Assembly (NCBI GenBank): GCA_016218815.1
Contig: JACRCX010000029.1
Coordinates: 47,417 to 111,416, forward strand
Direction: 5' to 3'
DNA: 64,000 nt
Source of the DNA: Deltaproteobacteria bacterium
Lineage (GTDB): Bacteria > Myxococcota_A > Polyangia > DRWM01 > JAAZOP01
Made by a program: the position numbers and the translations under genes. The notes beneath the pieces are model-generated. The model made no database searches and had not been told where the DNA came from. It was given only the letters and a program-made list of their open reading frames with translations. Shown here piece by piece: positions 1 through 11,017 of this stretch. Numbering within the stretch: the first letter of the stretch is position 1; every line of letters begins with the position of its first letter.

Positions 1-962
1 TTGCGGACGACGGCTCGGACGACGCCGCGGACGACGGGACGCCGCCTGCGGCCGGGAAGCTCGATCTGCTCTTCGTCATCGACAACTCGTCTTCCATGGG
101 AACCAAGCAGGCCGATCTGATGGCCAACTTCCCCGCGCTGGTCGACGCGCTCTTCGACCCGGCCATCGGGGCCGTGACCGATCTCAACGTCGGCGTCATC
201 TCGACCGATATGGGCGTCGGCGGATTCACCGTCCCCACCTGCTCCGGCAACGACGACGGCGTGCTGCTGCACGACCCCCGACCCGGCGTGCCGGGTTGCG
301 CGCCGTCCTACGACTCCTTCCTGCACGCCGGCACCGCCGACCACGGCTCCGCCTTCGCCTCCTCCTTCGCCTGCATCGCCACCCTGGGCACCAACGGGTG
401 CGGCTTCGAACAGCCCTTCGCCGCCGCCGGCAAGGCCCTCACCGTGCACAGCCGCTCGGGCGGCGCGAACGCCGGCTTCCTCCGGTCCGATTCCGCGCTC
501 GGCGTCATCATCCTCTCCGACGAGAACGACTGCTCCGCGTCCGACGCGTCCCTCTTCGACCCGATGGGGCCGGACGAGCTGCGGCTGCGCTGCGTCAATC
601 ACGCGTCCGAGCTGACCCCCGTGGGCGCCACCGCCGACATGCTGCGCGGCCTGCGGCCCGGCGGGCGCCTCGCCGTCGGCCTGCTCGTCGGCGTCCCTCC
701 CTCGGTCGGCATCTGCAACAACACCGGCGACGTCATCTCCCCGTGCCTGTCCGAGCCCACGATGCACGAGGAGGTCGAGCCCGCGACCGGCAGCGTCCGC
801 CTCGTCTGCGGCGCCACCGCCGCCGAGGGCGCCACGCCCGGCGTGCGTCATGTCCAGCTCGCGAGCGACCTCGGTGCTCGAGCCGTCGTCCGCTCGATCT
901 GCGACCCGCGGTACGACACGTTCTTCGAACAGTTCGCCCGGATGGCGCGCTCGGCGCCGTAG
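1..962 (+). CDS. von Willebrand factor A-type secreted protein, 3' part
   Basis: The gene enters from the left edge in the frame that starts at base 3, so its start and any signal peptide are missing. The visible protein begins with an Asp-rich linker, then LFVIDNSSSM, which carries the DxSxS metal-site (MIDAS) pattern of VWA domains. Further on are GVIILSDENDCS and many paired cysteines, as in predicted extracellular VWA proteins of Myxococcota. A metal-dependent adhesion or ligand-binding role is known for the fold; the ligand is unknown. An internal ATG at 96 lies inside the MIDAS motif and cannot be the real start. The next gene follows after 47 bases in the same direction, possibly as one transcript. 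Confident about the fold, not the function. Confidence 0.8.
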   Translation, partial: ADDGSDDAADDGTPPAAGKLDLLFVIDNSSSMGTKQADLMANFPALVDALFDPAIGAVTDLNVGVISTDMGVGGFTVPTCSGNDDGVLLHDPRPGVPGCAPSYDSFLHAGTADHGSAFASSFACIATLGTNGCGFEQPFAAAGKALTVHSRSGGANAGFLRSDSALGVIILSDENDCSASDASLFDPMGPDELRLRCVNHASELTPVGATADMLRGLRPGGRLAVGLLVGVPPSVGICNNTGDVISPCLSEPTMHEEVEPATGSVRLVCGATAAEGATPGVRHVQLASDLGARAVVRSICDPRYDTFFEQFARMARSAP

Positions 963-1009
963 CTTGGCCCCGCGCCGGCCCAGGCCGGCCGGCGGGAGGA
1001 GGAGGTCGG

Positions 1010-3682
1010 ATGCGCAGGATCGGTTGGCTCGCGTTGTGGGCGTTGCTCGGTGCAGGTTCGGTCGCCTCCTGCGGCGACGACTCGTCCGTCGCGGACGCCG
1101 CGGACGCCCCGGACGGCGACGGAACGGACGGCGACGGCGAGGGCGGCCTCGAGATGATCGGCGGACTCCGGGCGGAACCCGCGTTCGTCGGCCTCCAGCT
1201 CGGCGAGAGCCGCACCGTGCGCATCTGGGTCGAACACCCGCCGGCCGCTCCGATCACGCTCGATGTGGGCGCCGCGCCCTCCGGCCTGGTGACCGTCCCG
1301 GCCTCGCTCGACGTCCCCACCGACGGCTGGCATGTCGACCTCACCGTGGAAGGCGACGCGCTCGGCACCGCCACGGTCACGGTCGCCTACGGCACCCGGA
1401 CGACCACCGTCACCGCGGACGTCGTCTCGCCGGAGGTCGAGTGCGCCGGTGAGGGCGCCGGCAACCTCGCCCGCGGCGGAACCGTCGCCGGCACCGGCGG
1501 CCTCGCGGACGCCTCCGTGTCGATGCCGCCCGACGACACCCTCACGGCGCTCGACGTCACCATCGGCTGCGCCGAGGACATCGTGTCCACGGGCTACACG
1601 GCCGCCGGCCCCGCCGTCGCCTTCGGCCCCGTGCGCCGCTTCCTGCGCGAGCTGGCCTTCTCGATCCCGCTCAAGGTCGGGCTGCTCCCCGAGGCGGTGG
1701 CGGTCGGCAACGTCGCCATCTTCTACTCCGACGGCGTCCACCCCGCCCGGATCGTCCCCTTCGCCTCGACCTGGATCCAGGGCGCCCCCGGCGGCGGGAA
1801 GCTCACCTTCGCCTCGACCCGCCTCGGCACCTTCCAGGCCGCCTACGAGACCGCCGCCGGAACCCGTACCCGCACCCGCCACTGGACCTACAAGGGCATC
1901 GTCGGCGTCTCCATGGGCGGCGGCGGCGCCGGCTACGTCGGGCTGCGGCAGCCCGACCGCTTCGACTTCGTCTCGCCCCTCGGCGGTCCGCTCAATTGGA
2001 CCCAGATGATGCACTACGTCGAGACCTACTACCTCGGCGGCTTCTGCACCGCCTCGCCCGACGACGCCGGCGACGTCGGCGACCACTGCGAGCCGCCGCC
2101 GCCCACGCAGCTCTTCGAGCGCACGGAGACCTTCGAGAACTGGTACTACCCCGACGGGCGCGACGGCCAGGGTGGGACGTTCGACCGCCGCGAGTACTGC
2201 CAGATCTTCCGCGACATGGCCCTCGCCTTCGGCAACCCCGGCCTGTTCAACGAGGACTCCGTCTACCTCCCTCCGGGCGTCCCGCTGTCGTGGTGGTCGA
2301 TGAGCGAGGCCGAGCGTTGCTCCAATCCGGTCACCCTCGACGAGTTCTACGACGACGAGTACAACCCCGACGGGTCGCTGCCCGTGATCACCTTCTGCGA
2401 CGGCGCCGAGATCCCCGGCGACCACGGCCGCTGGGACCCCGAGGGCGTGAACGACTATCCGCTCGACGTCGGCGTCGCGGTCGACGTCGACGGCGACACG
2501 ATCCGCGATCCCGGCGAGCCGGTGATCCGCAGCGGCCACGAGCCTTATGACGACTTCGGCATCGACAACGTCGCCAGCGCCCTCGAGACCGGCTACGACC
2601 CGCTCGACGACCCCGACCCCGCCGGTGACGATTTCGACTACCAGTTCAACCCCGACGGCACCGAGGGCAACTGGCTGTGGGACGGACCGCAGGGGACGGA
2701 ACCCGGCGAGTGGTGGGAAGACTTCGGCCTGGACGGCGTGGCCGGCACGCCGCAGCAGCCGGACGGCTACGACTGGGGCGAGGGCGACGGCGAGTACAAC
2801 GAATCGCCGCACTTCCAGGACTACCTCGCCCACGACGGCTACACCCTGCTCCGCGAGATGCCCGACGAGCAGCTCGATCGCATCGAGGTCCTCGCCGACG
2901 CCGGCGTCCACGACCTGTTCCCCTTCGTCGTGGGCGAGGATGCCATGATGGCCGCGCTCACCGCCCGCGGTCGCGTCGTGCGCTACTACAACGACTTCAG
3001 CTCCGTGTACGGCGTGCCCTACGCCGACGAGATGCTCGACCCCGTGAAGATCAACTTCCGCACCCTCGGCCGCAACACCATGATCCGCTACGGCAACCCC
3101 GACGCCGGCGAGGCCCAGCTCGCGCGCGGCGACGGCGGCCACGTCGGAACCGTCACGCAGGTGATCAATCGCCTCGCCTACGCCACCTTCGCCATGTCCG
3201 CCCGCTGGCCCGGCGGCGACCGGCAGGGCCACGCCGCCGACGTCGATACCATGTTCTATGTCGATGACTGGGCCAGCCCTTCCACCGGCCGCGTCTCCCC
3301 CTTCGGCCTCATCCTCCCCCCCGGCTACAGCGACCCGTCCTACGCCGACACCCGCTACCCGGTCGTCTTCTTCCTCCACGGGTACGGCCAGAAGCCGGAG
3401 GACATGGTCGCCAGCGCCATCATCTTCCAGAACTGGATGATCTCGCCCTCCCTCCCCGAGGACCTGCGCATGCAGAAGCTGATCATGGTCTTCCCCGACG
3501 GCCGGTGCCGCTCCGACGAGAGCCTCCCCGACCCTCAGCAGGAGTGCATCCGCGGCACCTTCTACGCCGACTCCGTCCGCCCCGACGGTCCCCAGATGGA
3601 GACCATCCTCTTCGAGCTGATGGACTACATCGACGCCAACTACCGCACCAAGGCGCCTGAAGATTTGCCGGAGACGTACTGA
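1010..3682 (+). CDS. Secreted esterase-like lipoprotein with circularly permuted alpha/beta-hydrolase motifs
   Basis: 890 aa. The start at 1010 is chosen because GGAGGAGGAGG lies just upstream and the protein then opens with a lipoprotein signal ending VASC. An Asp-rich linker follows, then a beta-rich region (about 60-290). GVSMGG carries the expected nucleophile Ser301. Asp635 lies in GVHDLF, and His711 lies in GGHVG after a long acidic insert. Only then, at the C-terminus, come LPPGY (about 775), the oxyanion-type HGYG (790-793) and YIDANYRT (about 877). In ordinary esterase D/PF00756 proteins HG..G and YIDANYRT precede GxSxG, so the order here looks circularly permuted. The protein stops just after YIDANYRT, the natural junction for such a permutation. 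It is likely exported and membrane-anchored; the substrate is unknown. Confidence 0.75.
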   Translation: MRRIGWLALWALLGAGSVASCGDDSSVADAADAPDGDGTDGDGEGGLEMIGGLRAEPAFVGLQLGESRTVRIWVEHPPAAPITLDVGAAPSGLVTVPASLDVPTDGWHVDLTVEGDALGTATVTVAYGTRTTTVTADVVSPEVECAGEGAGNLARGGTVAGTGGLADASVSMPPDDTLTALDVTIGCAEDIVSTGYTAAGPAVAFGPVRRFLRELAFSIPLKVGLLPEAVAVGNVAIFYSDGVHPARIVPFASTWIQGAPGGGKLTFASTRLGTFQAAYETAAGTRTRTRHWTYKGIVGVSMGGGGAGYVGLRQPDRFDFVSPLGGPLNWTQMMHYVETYYLGGFCTASPDDAGDVGDHCEPPPPTQLFERTETFENWYYPDGRDGQGGTFDRREYCQIFRDMALAFGNPGLFNEDSVYLPPGVPLSWWSMSEAERCSNPVTLDEFYDDEYNPDGSLPVITFCDGAEIPGDHGRWDPEGVNDYPLDVGVAVDVDGDTIRDPGEPVIRSGHEPYDDFGIDNVASALETGYDPLDDPDPAGDDFDYQFNPDGTEGNWLWDGPQGTEPGEWWEDFGLDGVAGTPQQPDGYDWGEGDGEYNESPHFQDYLAHDGYTLLREMPDEQLDRIEVLADAGVHDLFPFVVGEDAMMAALTARGRVVRYYNDFSSVYGVPYADEMLDPVKINFRTLGRNTMIRYGNPDAGEAQLARGDGGHVGTVTQVINRLAYATFAMSARWPGGDRQGHAADVDTMFYVDDWASPSTGRVSPFGLILPPGYSDPSYADTRYPVVFFLHGYGQKPEDMVASAIIFQNWMISPSLPEDLRMQKLIMVFPDGRCRSDESLPDPQQECIRGTFYADSVRPDGPQMETILFELMDYIDANYRTKAPEDLPETY

Positions 3683-3703
3683 GGAAAAGAGGCTCGCGGC
3701 GGG

Positions 3704-4252
3704 TTAGAACGCGAACTCGACGCCGAGCACCGGCTGCCACCAGCCCGTCACGCCGCCGAAGAAGAACAGCGGAACCTGGTTCTCGAAGAAGATCGACACG
3801 CTGCCCAGCGGCACGGCCACGCCCACCACCGGCATCACGGCGAACAGCACCGGAAAGCCGAACAGGATGTTCGCCTCGAAGTACAGCCAGTCCGGGACCG
3901 CGTACGCCCGGAAGCTCCCCACCCCCTCGGCACCCGCCAGGACGCCGAACTCCGGAATGTTGAAGACGTGGATCATCAGGCCGCCGCCGGCCGCCAGGTA
4001 GTCGTTGATCCGATAGCGGTACATCACCGGAAAGCTCAGGATCAGGAAGTCGCCGTTGATGCACGTCGATCCGCTCCCCCACTGCGTCGCGCCGAACGCG
4101 CACACGAACGCCCCCGCCCCGACCGAAATCTGGTTCGCCGGCCGGTACTCCTCCGCCGGGGCCGGCATCACCACGATCGGCGAGGGCTGCGCCCTGGCAA
4201 ACCCGGGAACCAGAACCGCGCTCAACAGGACGACCGACAGAAGTCTCTTCAC
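3704..4252 (-). CDS. Secreted protein, probable small outer-membrane beta-barrel
   Basis: 182 aa with a GTG start. A clear Sec signal peptide (MKRLLSVVLLSAVLVPGFARA) is followed by a mature part rich in Gly and aromatics in alternating stretches and ending VEFAF. A terminal phenylalanine is typical of outer-membrane beta-barrels. Two cysteines (VCAF, TCIN) could form a disulphide. A purine-rich stretch (AGGAGGGTAAC) precedes the start. The gene converges on the esterase gene with a 21-base gap. No family is recognised with confidence. The barrel assignment rests on composition and the C-terminal residue. Confidence 0.6.
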   Translation of the reverse strand: MKRLLSVVLLSAVLVPGFARAQPSPIVVMPAPAEEYRPANQISVGAGAFVCAFGATQWGSGSTCINGDFLILSFPVMYRYRINDYLAAGGGLMIHVFNIPEFGVLAGAEGVGSFRAYAVPDWLYFEANILFGFPVLFAVMPVVGVAVPLGSVSIFFENQVPLFFFGGVTGWWQPVLGVEFAF

Positions 4253-4419
4253 GTTACCCTCCTTCTTGAAGGGAGATTCACCCGAACTCCCTTCGACTTA
4301 CACCCGATGGGCTGCATCGTACCACGGCCCGGGCGCCGCGGCACCTCCCTTGCCCGTGCGTGCGGATTCGCTCGCCGCTCGCCGCTGTCATGGTGTTCCC
4401 TCCCGGTTCGGCTCCCCCC

Positions 4420-4450
4420 CATCGGTGTCCATCGGTGTCCATCGGTGGTT
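4420..4450 (+). repeat. Dispersed repeat, ATCGGTGTCC family, copy 1
   Basis: Three direct copies of a 10-base unit (ATCGGTGTCC, the last diverged) sit between the divergent barrel-protein and aconitase genes. A near-identical tract in the same orientation lies at 50316-50345, also intergenic. The flanking gap (4253-4516) holds nothing else recognisable apart from a promoter-like sequence. Confidence 0.7.
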
Positions 4451-4467
4451 CCTTCCTTCCGTATCCG

Positions 4468-4496
4468 TTGACACGCCTCGCCCGGACGGCCAACGT
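4468..4496 (+). promoter_or_regulatory. Candidate promoter of aconitase
   Basis: A perfect TTGACA (4468-4473) is followed 17 bases later by CAACGT (4491-4496), a weak -10. A strong GGGGAGG ribosome site follows just before the gene. The -35 is convincing; the -10 is not. Confidence 0.35.
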
Positions 4497-4516
4497 ACCG
4501 CCCCGGGGAGGTGCCC

Positions 4517-7234
<2,718 letters not shown>

Positions 7235-7279
7235 TGGCTTGGCGAACGTGTGCTAACCTCGGCCGTGGGAGGAACGGCA

Positions 7280-7504
7280 ATGCGGGAATTCAAGGTGATC
7301 GTCGAGAAGCACGCGGACGGCTATGTCGCCTATCCGCTGGGGCTCAAGGGCGTGGTCGTGGGCGAGGGGGACACCTACGATGAAGCGCTCGCCGACGTGA
7401 AATCGGCCATCCGCTTCCATATCGAAACCTTCGGCGACGACGTCATCGAGGCCGACTCGGCCGTCCTGGAGGCTTTCGTCGCCGAGGCCCGTGTAGCCGT
7501 CTGA
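7280..7504 (+). CDS. hicB: HicB-like antitoxin
   Basis: 74 aa. The ATG at 7280 has GGGAGGAA seven bases upstream. The protein has the compact HicB fold signature: an FKVIVEKHADGYVAYPLGL strand pair, GEGDTYDEALADVKSAI, then an acidic helix. In the family, HicB neutralises the HicA mRNA interferase and often represses the operon. Its stop overlaps the hicA start (TGATG), so translation is coupled. The order hicB-hicA is the reverse of the classical hicAB. The protein has no obvious C-terminal DNA-binding helix-turn-helix or ribbon-helix-helix. The pair sits between two copies of the acnA tail, suggesting arrival as a small cassette. Confidence 0.75.
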   Translation: MREFKVIVEKHADGYVAYPLGLKGVVVGEGDTYDEALADVKSAIRFHIETFGDDVIEADSAVLEAFVAEARVAV

Positions 7505-7743
7505 TGCCGAAGTTCCCGGTCGATGCTCCGCGGTCGCGGGTGCTTCGCGCGCTCCAGAGCCTGGGCTTCCGTGTCGTACGGGAGCGCGAACACGTCGCCA
7601 TGGTTCGGGAGAACGCGGACGGGGGGAGCACGCCCCTGACCTTGCCCGGCCATCCAGTCATCAAGGGATCCACTCTGCGAGCGATCTGCACGCAGGCTCG
7701 AATCTCCCGCGAGGACTTCCTGCGGGCGTACGAGAACGCGTGA
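7504..7743 (+). CDS. hicA: HicA-like mRNA interferase toxin
   Basis: 79 aa, the normal HicA length. The double-stranded-RNA-binding-like fold is recognisable: LQSLGFRVVRERE, then His in REHVAM (the expected catalytic His), LTLPGHPVIKGSTLRAI, and a C-terminal ISREDFL helix. HicA toxins cleave mRNA in growing cells unless bound by HicB. The start overlaps hicB by one base, and the stop overlaps a GTG that opens the truncated DUF1963 gene (GTGA). The three genes therefore look like one transcript. Confidence 0.75.
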   Translation: MPKFPVDAPRSRVLRALQSLGFRVVREREHVAMVRENADGGSTPLTLPGHPVIKGSTLRAICTQARISREDFLRAYENA

Positions 7744-8266
7744 ACCGTCCAGCCGCCGTTCTCGTGCTGCTCGCTTCCGCGGTCAGCGCTGGCTGCCGGA
7801 AGCGCGAAAATCCCGCGCCTGCCCCCCAGCCCGTTTCGCCGGCCACCGAGATGGAGGTATCGGTCGTGCGGGCGAAGGTCGAACTTCTCCGTGCCAATTC
7901 CATCCGGTTGTCGCCGCAGGCCGAGCCGCATCGCGAGCCGGTTGTGGGTGAATCGCGCATCGGCGGGGTCCCCGACCTGCCGGACGGGATGGAGTGGCCG
8001 AACTGGCCGGAGGGCCGACTGTCCTTCATCGCTCAGATCCGGTTGCGGGATGTGGCTCCGCTGGACCCGGACGGCCTCCTTCCCCGGTCCGGCATGCTCT
8101 ACTTCTTCTACGACGCACGATCCCAACACTGGGGCTTCGACCCGAAGGATCGAGGTTGTGCCCGGGTCATCCACTTCGACGGGGACGAGTCGCGGCTGCG
8201 GCCGACAGTCGCACCGGCCGACCTGCCCGAGGAGTTCCGCCCCGTTCTCGGCGCCCGGTCGCCCGC
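7740..8266 (+). pseudogene. Truncated DUF1963 (YwqG-like) lipoprotein gene
   Basis: The reading frame opens with GTG overlapping the hicA stop and encodes a lipoprotein signal ending SAGC. DUF1963 hallmarks follow: GGVPDLPDGMEWPNWP, LSFIAQIRL, GMLYFFYD and GFDPKD. The domain ends abruptly at about 8258, where the copied aconitase tail begins in another frame. Family members have a further C-terminal half that is absent here. The frame has no stop of its own and stays open to 10949 through unrelated genes. I read it as a broken gene, not a 1069-residue protein. The family function is poorly known. Confidence 0.7.
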
Positions 8267-8350
8267 GGCCGCCTCGACGCCCCCATCGAGGTCTCCTACT
8301 ACCGCCACGGCGGCATCCTCCCCGCCGTCCTGCGCGGGTTCCTGGGCAAG
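8258..8350 (+). repeat. Direct repeat, copy 2: displaced acnA 3' end
   Basis: This copy encodes [15 protein letters not shown] and FLGK followed by a TAG stop at 8351-8353, in a frame different from the DUF1963 remnant before it. Compared with copy 1 most changes are silent, so it seems to have evolved as a real aconitase terminus before being placed here. The rest of the gap to 8475 holds no gene. Confidence 0.85.
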
Positions 8351-8475
8351 TAGACCCAACGCGCACCCTGCGGGTCGCCGTGGGAATGGCTATGGTCCGG
8401 CGGTTCCCGGTCTCCGGCGGCCGGCGGCTGGACGATGCCGCCGACGCGCGGGAAGGAAGAGAGGGAGCCGAACCG

Positions 8476-9489
8476 ATGACTCGAAGGCGACACCCGCGGC
8501 GCGTTGCGGCCGTCCTCGCCGCGATCCAACTCGTGGTATCGCCGCCGGCGACCTCCCAGGAGGACGAGGCTGCCCACGCCGAGGCGCGGCAGCACTTCGA
8601 CGCCGGCGTGGAGCTGATGCGGATCGACGACTGGGACGGCGCGCTGGCGGAGTTCGCGCGGTCGCTCGAGCTGTATCCCACGCGCAGCGCGCTGTTCAAC
8701 CTCGGGATGTGCCGCAAGGCGCTCCACGAGTACCGCACGGCGATTGCCGTCTTCGACGAATGGCAGGCCCGCTACGGCGTGACGGCCCCGCTGGACGAGG
8801 TCGAGGCGGTGGCCGCCGCGATGCGCGAGCTGCGGCGTTACCTCGGAACGGTCTCGCTGACCGTCCAGCCCGCAGGGACCGAGCTGCTGGTGGACCACCA
8901 GTTGGTCGGCGTCGCGCCGCTCCCCGCCGCGCTGCCGCTGGAAGTCGGACGGCACACGGTCGAAGCCCGCCGCGAGGGCTACGAGACGCAGACGGCGGAG
9001 GTAGTGGTCGCCTCGGGCGAGGAGCAGGCAGTCGTGCTGCTGCTCGAACCCGTGCCGCCCGCCGTGGCTCCGCCGCCGGCCGGCGAGCCGCCGCTGGAGT
9101 CGTCGTCCGGCGTCGAGCCGACCTGGTTCTGGGTCGCCGCCGGCTCGGCCCTCGCGCTCGGCATCGGCAGCGCGATCACCGGCGTCATGGTCGGGCAGTC
9201 CACCGACGACTTCTACGCAGCCCTTTCCCCTTGTCAGGGCGGCGACGTGCTCGCCTGTGCCGCCGGATTGAACGCCGCCGACGACCACGACGCCTACCAG
9301 GAGGCGACCTGGGTGATGCTGCCGACCGCCATCGCGGCCGCCGTCGCCTCCGCCGTCCTCGCCTTCTACACCGACTGGGCGGCCGTCGGATCCGAGGCGC
9401 CGTCGAGTGTCGGGGTCATGGCCGGCCCCACGGCCTCGGCGGACGGCATCTTCGACGGCCTCGGCTTCGGCGTCGCCGTGACGTTCTAG
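8476..9489 (+). CDS. TPR and PEGA-domain exported protein
   Basis: 337 aa. An N-terminal signal sequence ends near SPPATSQ. About residues 30-110 form tetratricopeptide-like helices (AEARQHFDAGVELMRIDDW, then ALFNLGMCRKALHEYRTAI). Next comes a PEGA-type beta segment (LTVQPAGTELLVDHQLVG, HTVEARREGYE). After a Pro-rich linker there are two hydrophobic segments, and the protein ends GFGVAVTF. TPR-PEGA proteins of this kind are envelope-associated in Myxococcota; the role is unknown. The start is the ATG at 8476, as upstream extensions of the frame lie in the broken region. The next gene follows 17 bases later. Confidence 0.75.
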   Translation: MTRRRHPRRVAAVLAAIQLVVSPPATSQEDEAAHAEARQHFDAGVELMRIDDWDGALAEFARSLELYPTRSALFNLGMCRKALHEYRTAIAVFDEWQARYGVTAPLDEVEAVAAAMRELRRYLGTVSLTVQPAGTELLVDHQLVGVAPLPAALPLEVGRHTVEARREGYETQTAEVVVASGEEQAVVLLLEPVPPAVAPPPAGEPPLESSSGVEPTWFWVAAGSALALGIGSAITGVMVGQSTDDFYAALSPCQGGDVLACAAGLNAADDHDAYQEATWVMLPTAIAAAVASAVLAFYTDWAAVGSEAPSSVGVMAGPTASADGIFDGLGFGVAVTF

Positions 9490-9506
9490 ATCGGGAGGCC
9501 TGTGGA

Positions 9507-10949
9507 ATGAAGCGATGGATCCACCCGACCCGGTTCGTCGTCCTCGCCGTGGCCGCGGCACTCCCCGGCTGCGCCCTCTTCGAGAGCCTCGACCGTGACC
9601 GGATGGAGGTCCTGGACGATCCTCGCGACGCCGACGGCGGCGCCGACGCCGATGCCGACGCCGACGCGGATGCGGACGGCGACGAGGACGGTGACGCCCG
9701 CACCGAAGGCGACCCGGAAACCGGGTTCGACGCCGAGGTCGACGCCGACGCCGACGTCGACGTCGACGCGGACACCGACAGCGACGCCGATGCGGACGCG
9801 GACGTCGACGCCGGTCCGTCGTGCGGGGACGGCGTGGTCGAGGAAGACGAACAGTGCGAGCCGGCCGACACCGAGACCGACACCAACGCGTGTGGCGCCC
9901 CGTGCACGCGCCGTTGCGACGCGTCGAGCTGCACCTGGTTGCCGTGCACGTCGACCGACGCCTACGAGCACGTCTGCGACGGGTGGGACGACGACGGCAA
10001 TGGCCGGGTCGACGAGTGCCTGTGGTGCCTCGAGCCGACGACAGGGGATGGGACGACGTGGCTGGCCATCGACGGCACGGACGTGACCAACGTCTGGACG
10101 GTCGGCGTCGCGTCGAGCGGCGCTCCGGCGGTCGTTCACCGCGACGTCGCGTCGGGGTGGGTCGCGCCGGCCACCGCCGGCCTGGACGCCCCGGCCGCGC
10201 TCACCGCCGTGTGGATGGACAAGTCGGCGGGGCAGCCGTGGGTCGCCGACGTTCGCGGCGGAGTGTTCCGGTTCGAGGCCGCCGCGGGGTCATGGTCCCA
10301 GCCCGGGGGCGGTCCGGCGGCCGCCGGCGTCAGGCTGCTCGGACTGGCCGGGCGGTCCGAGGACGAGGTCTGGGTCGTGGCCGAGGCGGGAGCGGTCCGG
10401 ACCTGGAACGGGATTGCATGGCAGACCCCGCCCGTCCCGGGTGGACTGCCGGACCTGCGGGATGTCGTCGCTCCCGTGGGCCAGCCGACGTGGATCGTCG
10501 GCGCGGACGCGGTTGCCCTGAGCTATGCCGACGCCGGCGCGCCACCCGCACGCCACCCGCTCCCCGACGGGGTCGCGGCGTTCGGCGTGGACATCGATGA
10601 CGTTCACACCGTGTGGGCGGCGGGGGAACGTTCCGGCGTCGGGGTGCTGGTGTGGTGGGCGGGGGCCGAATGGCTGGAGGAGCCCGTGCGGGTCGGCGGC
10701 GGCCGGTTCGTCGCTCTCTGGGCGAACCCGGCCGACGGCACCCTGTGGCTCGTGCGCCGCGGCGCGGATGAACGCGACAGCTCCATCGTCGTGCGCAACG
10801 CCGCCGGCGCCTGGCGCACGATCCTCGCGGACGGTCCGGCCGCCGGTGACCCCGGCTACCGCGCCATCTGGGGCGCGGCGGCGGGCGCCGTGCTCGACGT
10901 GTGGGTCGTCGGTGACGACGTCCTGCACTACCACGCCGCCGGCAGGTAG
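9507..10949 (+). CDS. Lipoprotein with Asp-Ala repeat linker and propeller-like domain
   Basis: 480 aa. The lipobox LPGC is followed by a long acidic linker of alternating Asp-Ala/Asp-Val (about residues 40-110). Then comes GDGVVEEDEQCE and a Cys-rich segment resembling the myxobacterial Cys-rich repeats (DUF4215-like). The C-terminal 300 residues repeat short blades of the type VWTVG, VWMDKS, VWVVAEAG, VWAAGER and VWVVGDD, as in seven-bladed propeller or BNR-like proteins. It is probably anchored in the outer membrane facing outward. The gene lies 17 bases after the TPR-PEGA gene. The ligand is unknown. Confidence 0.7.
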   Translation: MKRWIHPTRFVVLAVAAALPGCALFESLDRDRMEVLDDPRDADGGADADADADADADGDEDGDARTEGDPETGFDAEVDADADVDVDADTDSDADADADVDAGPSCGDGVVEEDEQCEPADTETDTNACGAPCTRRCDASSCTWLPCTSTDAYEHVCDGWDDDGNGRVDECLWCLEPTTGDGTTWLAIDGTDVTNVWTVGVASSGAPAVVHRDVASGWVAPATAGLDAPAALTAVWMDKSAGQPWVADVRGGVFRFEAAAGSWSQPGGGPAAAGVRLLGLAGRSEDEVWVVAEAGAVRTWNGIAWQTPPVPGGLPDLRDVVAPVGQPTWIVGADAVALSYADAGAPPARHPLPDGVAAFGVDIDDVHTVWAAGERSGVGVLVWWAGAEWLEEPVRVGGGRFVALWANPADGTLWLVRRGADERDSSIVVRNAAGAWRTILADGPAAGDPGYRAIWGAAAGAVLDVWVVGDDVLHYHAAGR

Positions 10950-11017
10950 CCGCTGCCGCACCGCAAGAAGCGCTCCGCGCCCGCGACCGGCGTTTCGCCT
11001 CGGTACCTCCCCGCCGT

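Noticed and set aside
848..3379. Long minus-strand frame opposite the esterase
   Set aside because: No recognisable domain or ribosome site, and the plus strand has a lipoprotein signal and hydrolase motifs.
4511..4516. GTG at 4511 as aconitase start
   Set aside because: It overlaps the Shine-Dalgarno sequence itself. The ATG at 4517 has proper spacing.
9640..9820. Possible CRISPR or satellite because of repeated GACGCCGAC units
   Set aside because: There are no uniform spacers. The repeats encode the Asp-Ala linker of the lipoprotein gene in frame.
7740..10949. A single 1069-residue open frame spanning a lipoprotein signal, DUF1963 and the acidic-linker protein
   Set aside because: The middle part is the antisense-like frame of the TPR-PEGA gene (8476-9489) and of the copied acnA tail. 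The C-terminal protein has its own start, signal peptide and spacing at 9507.
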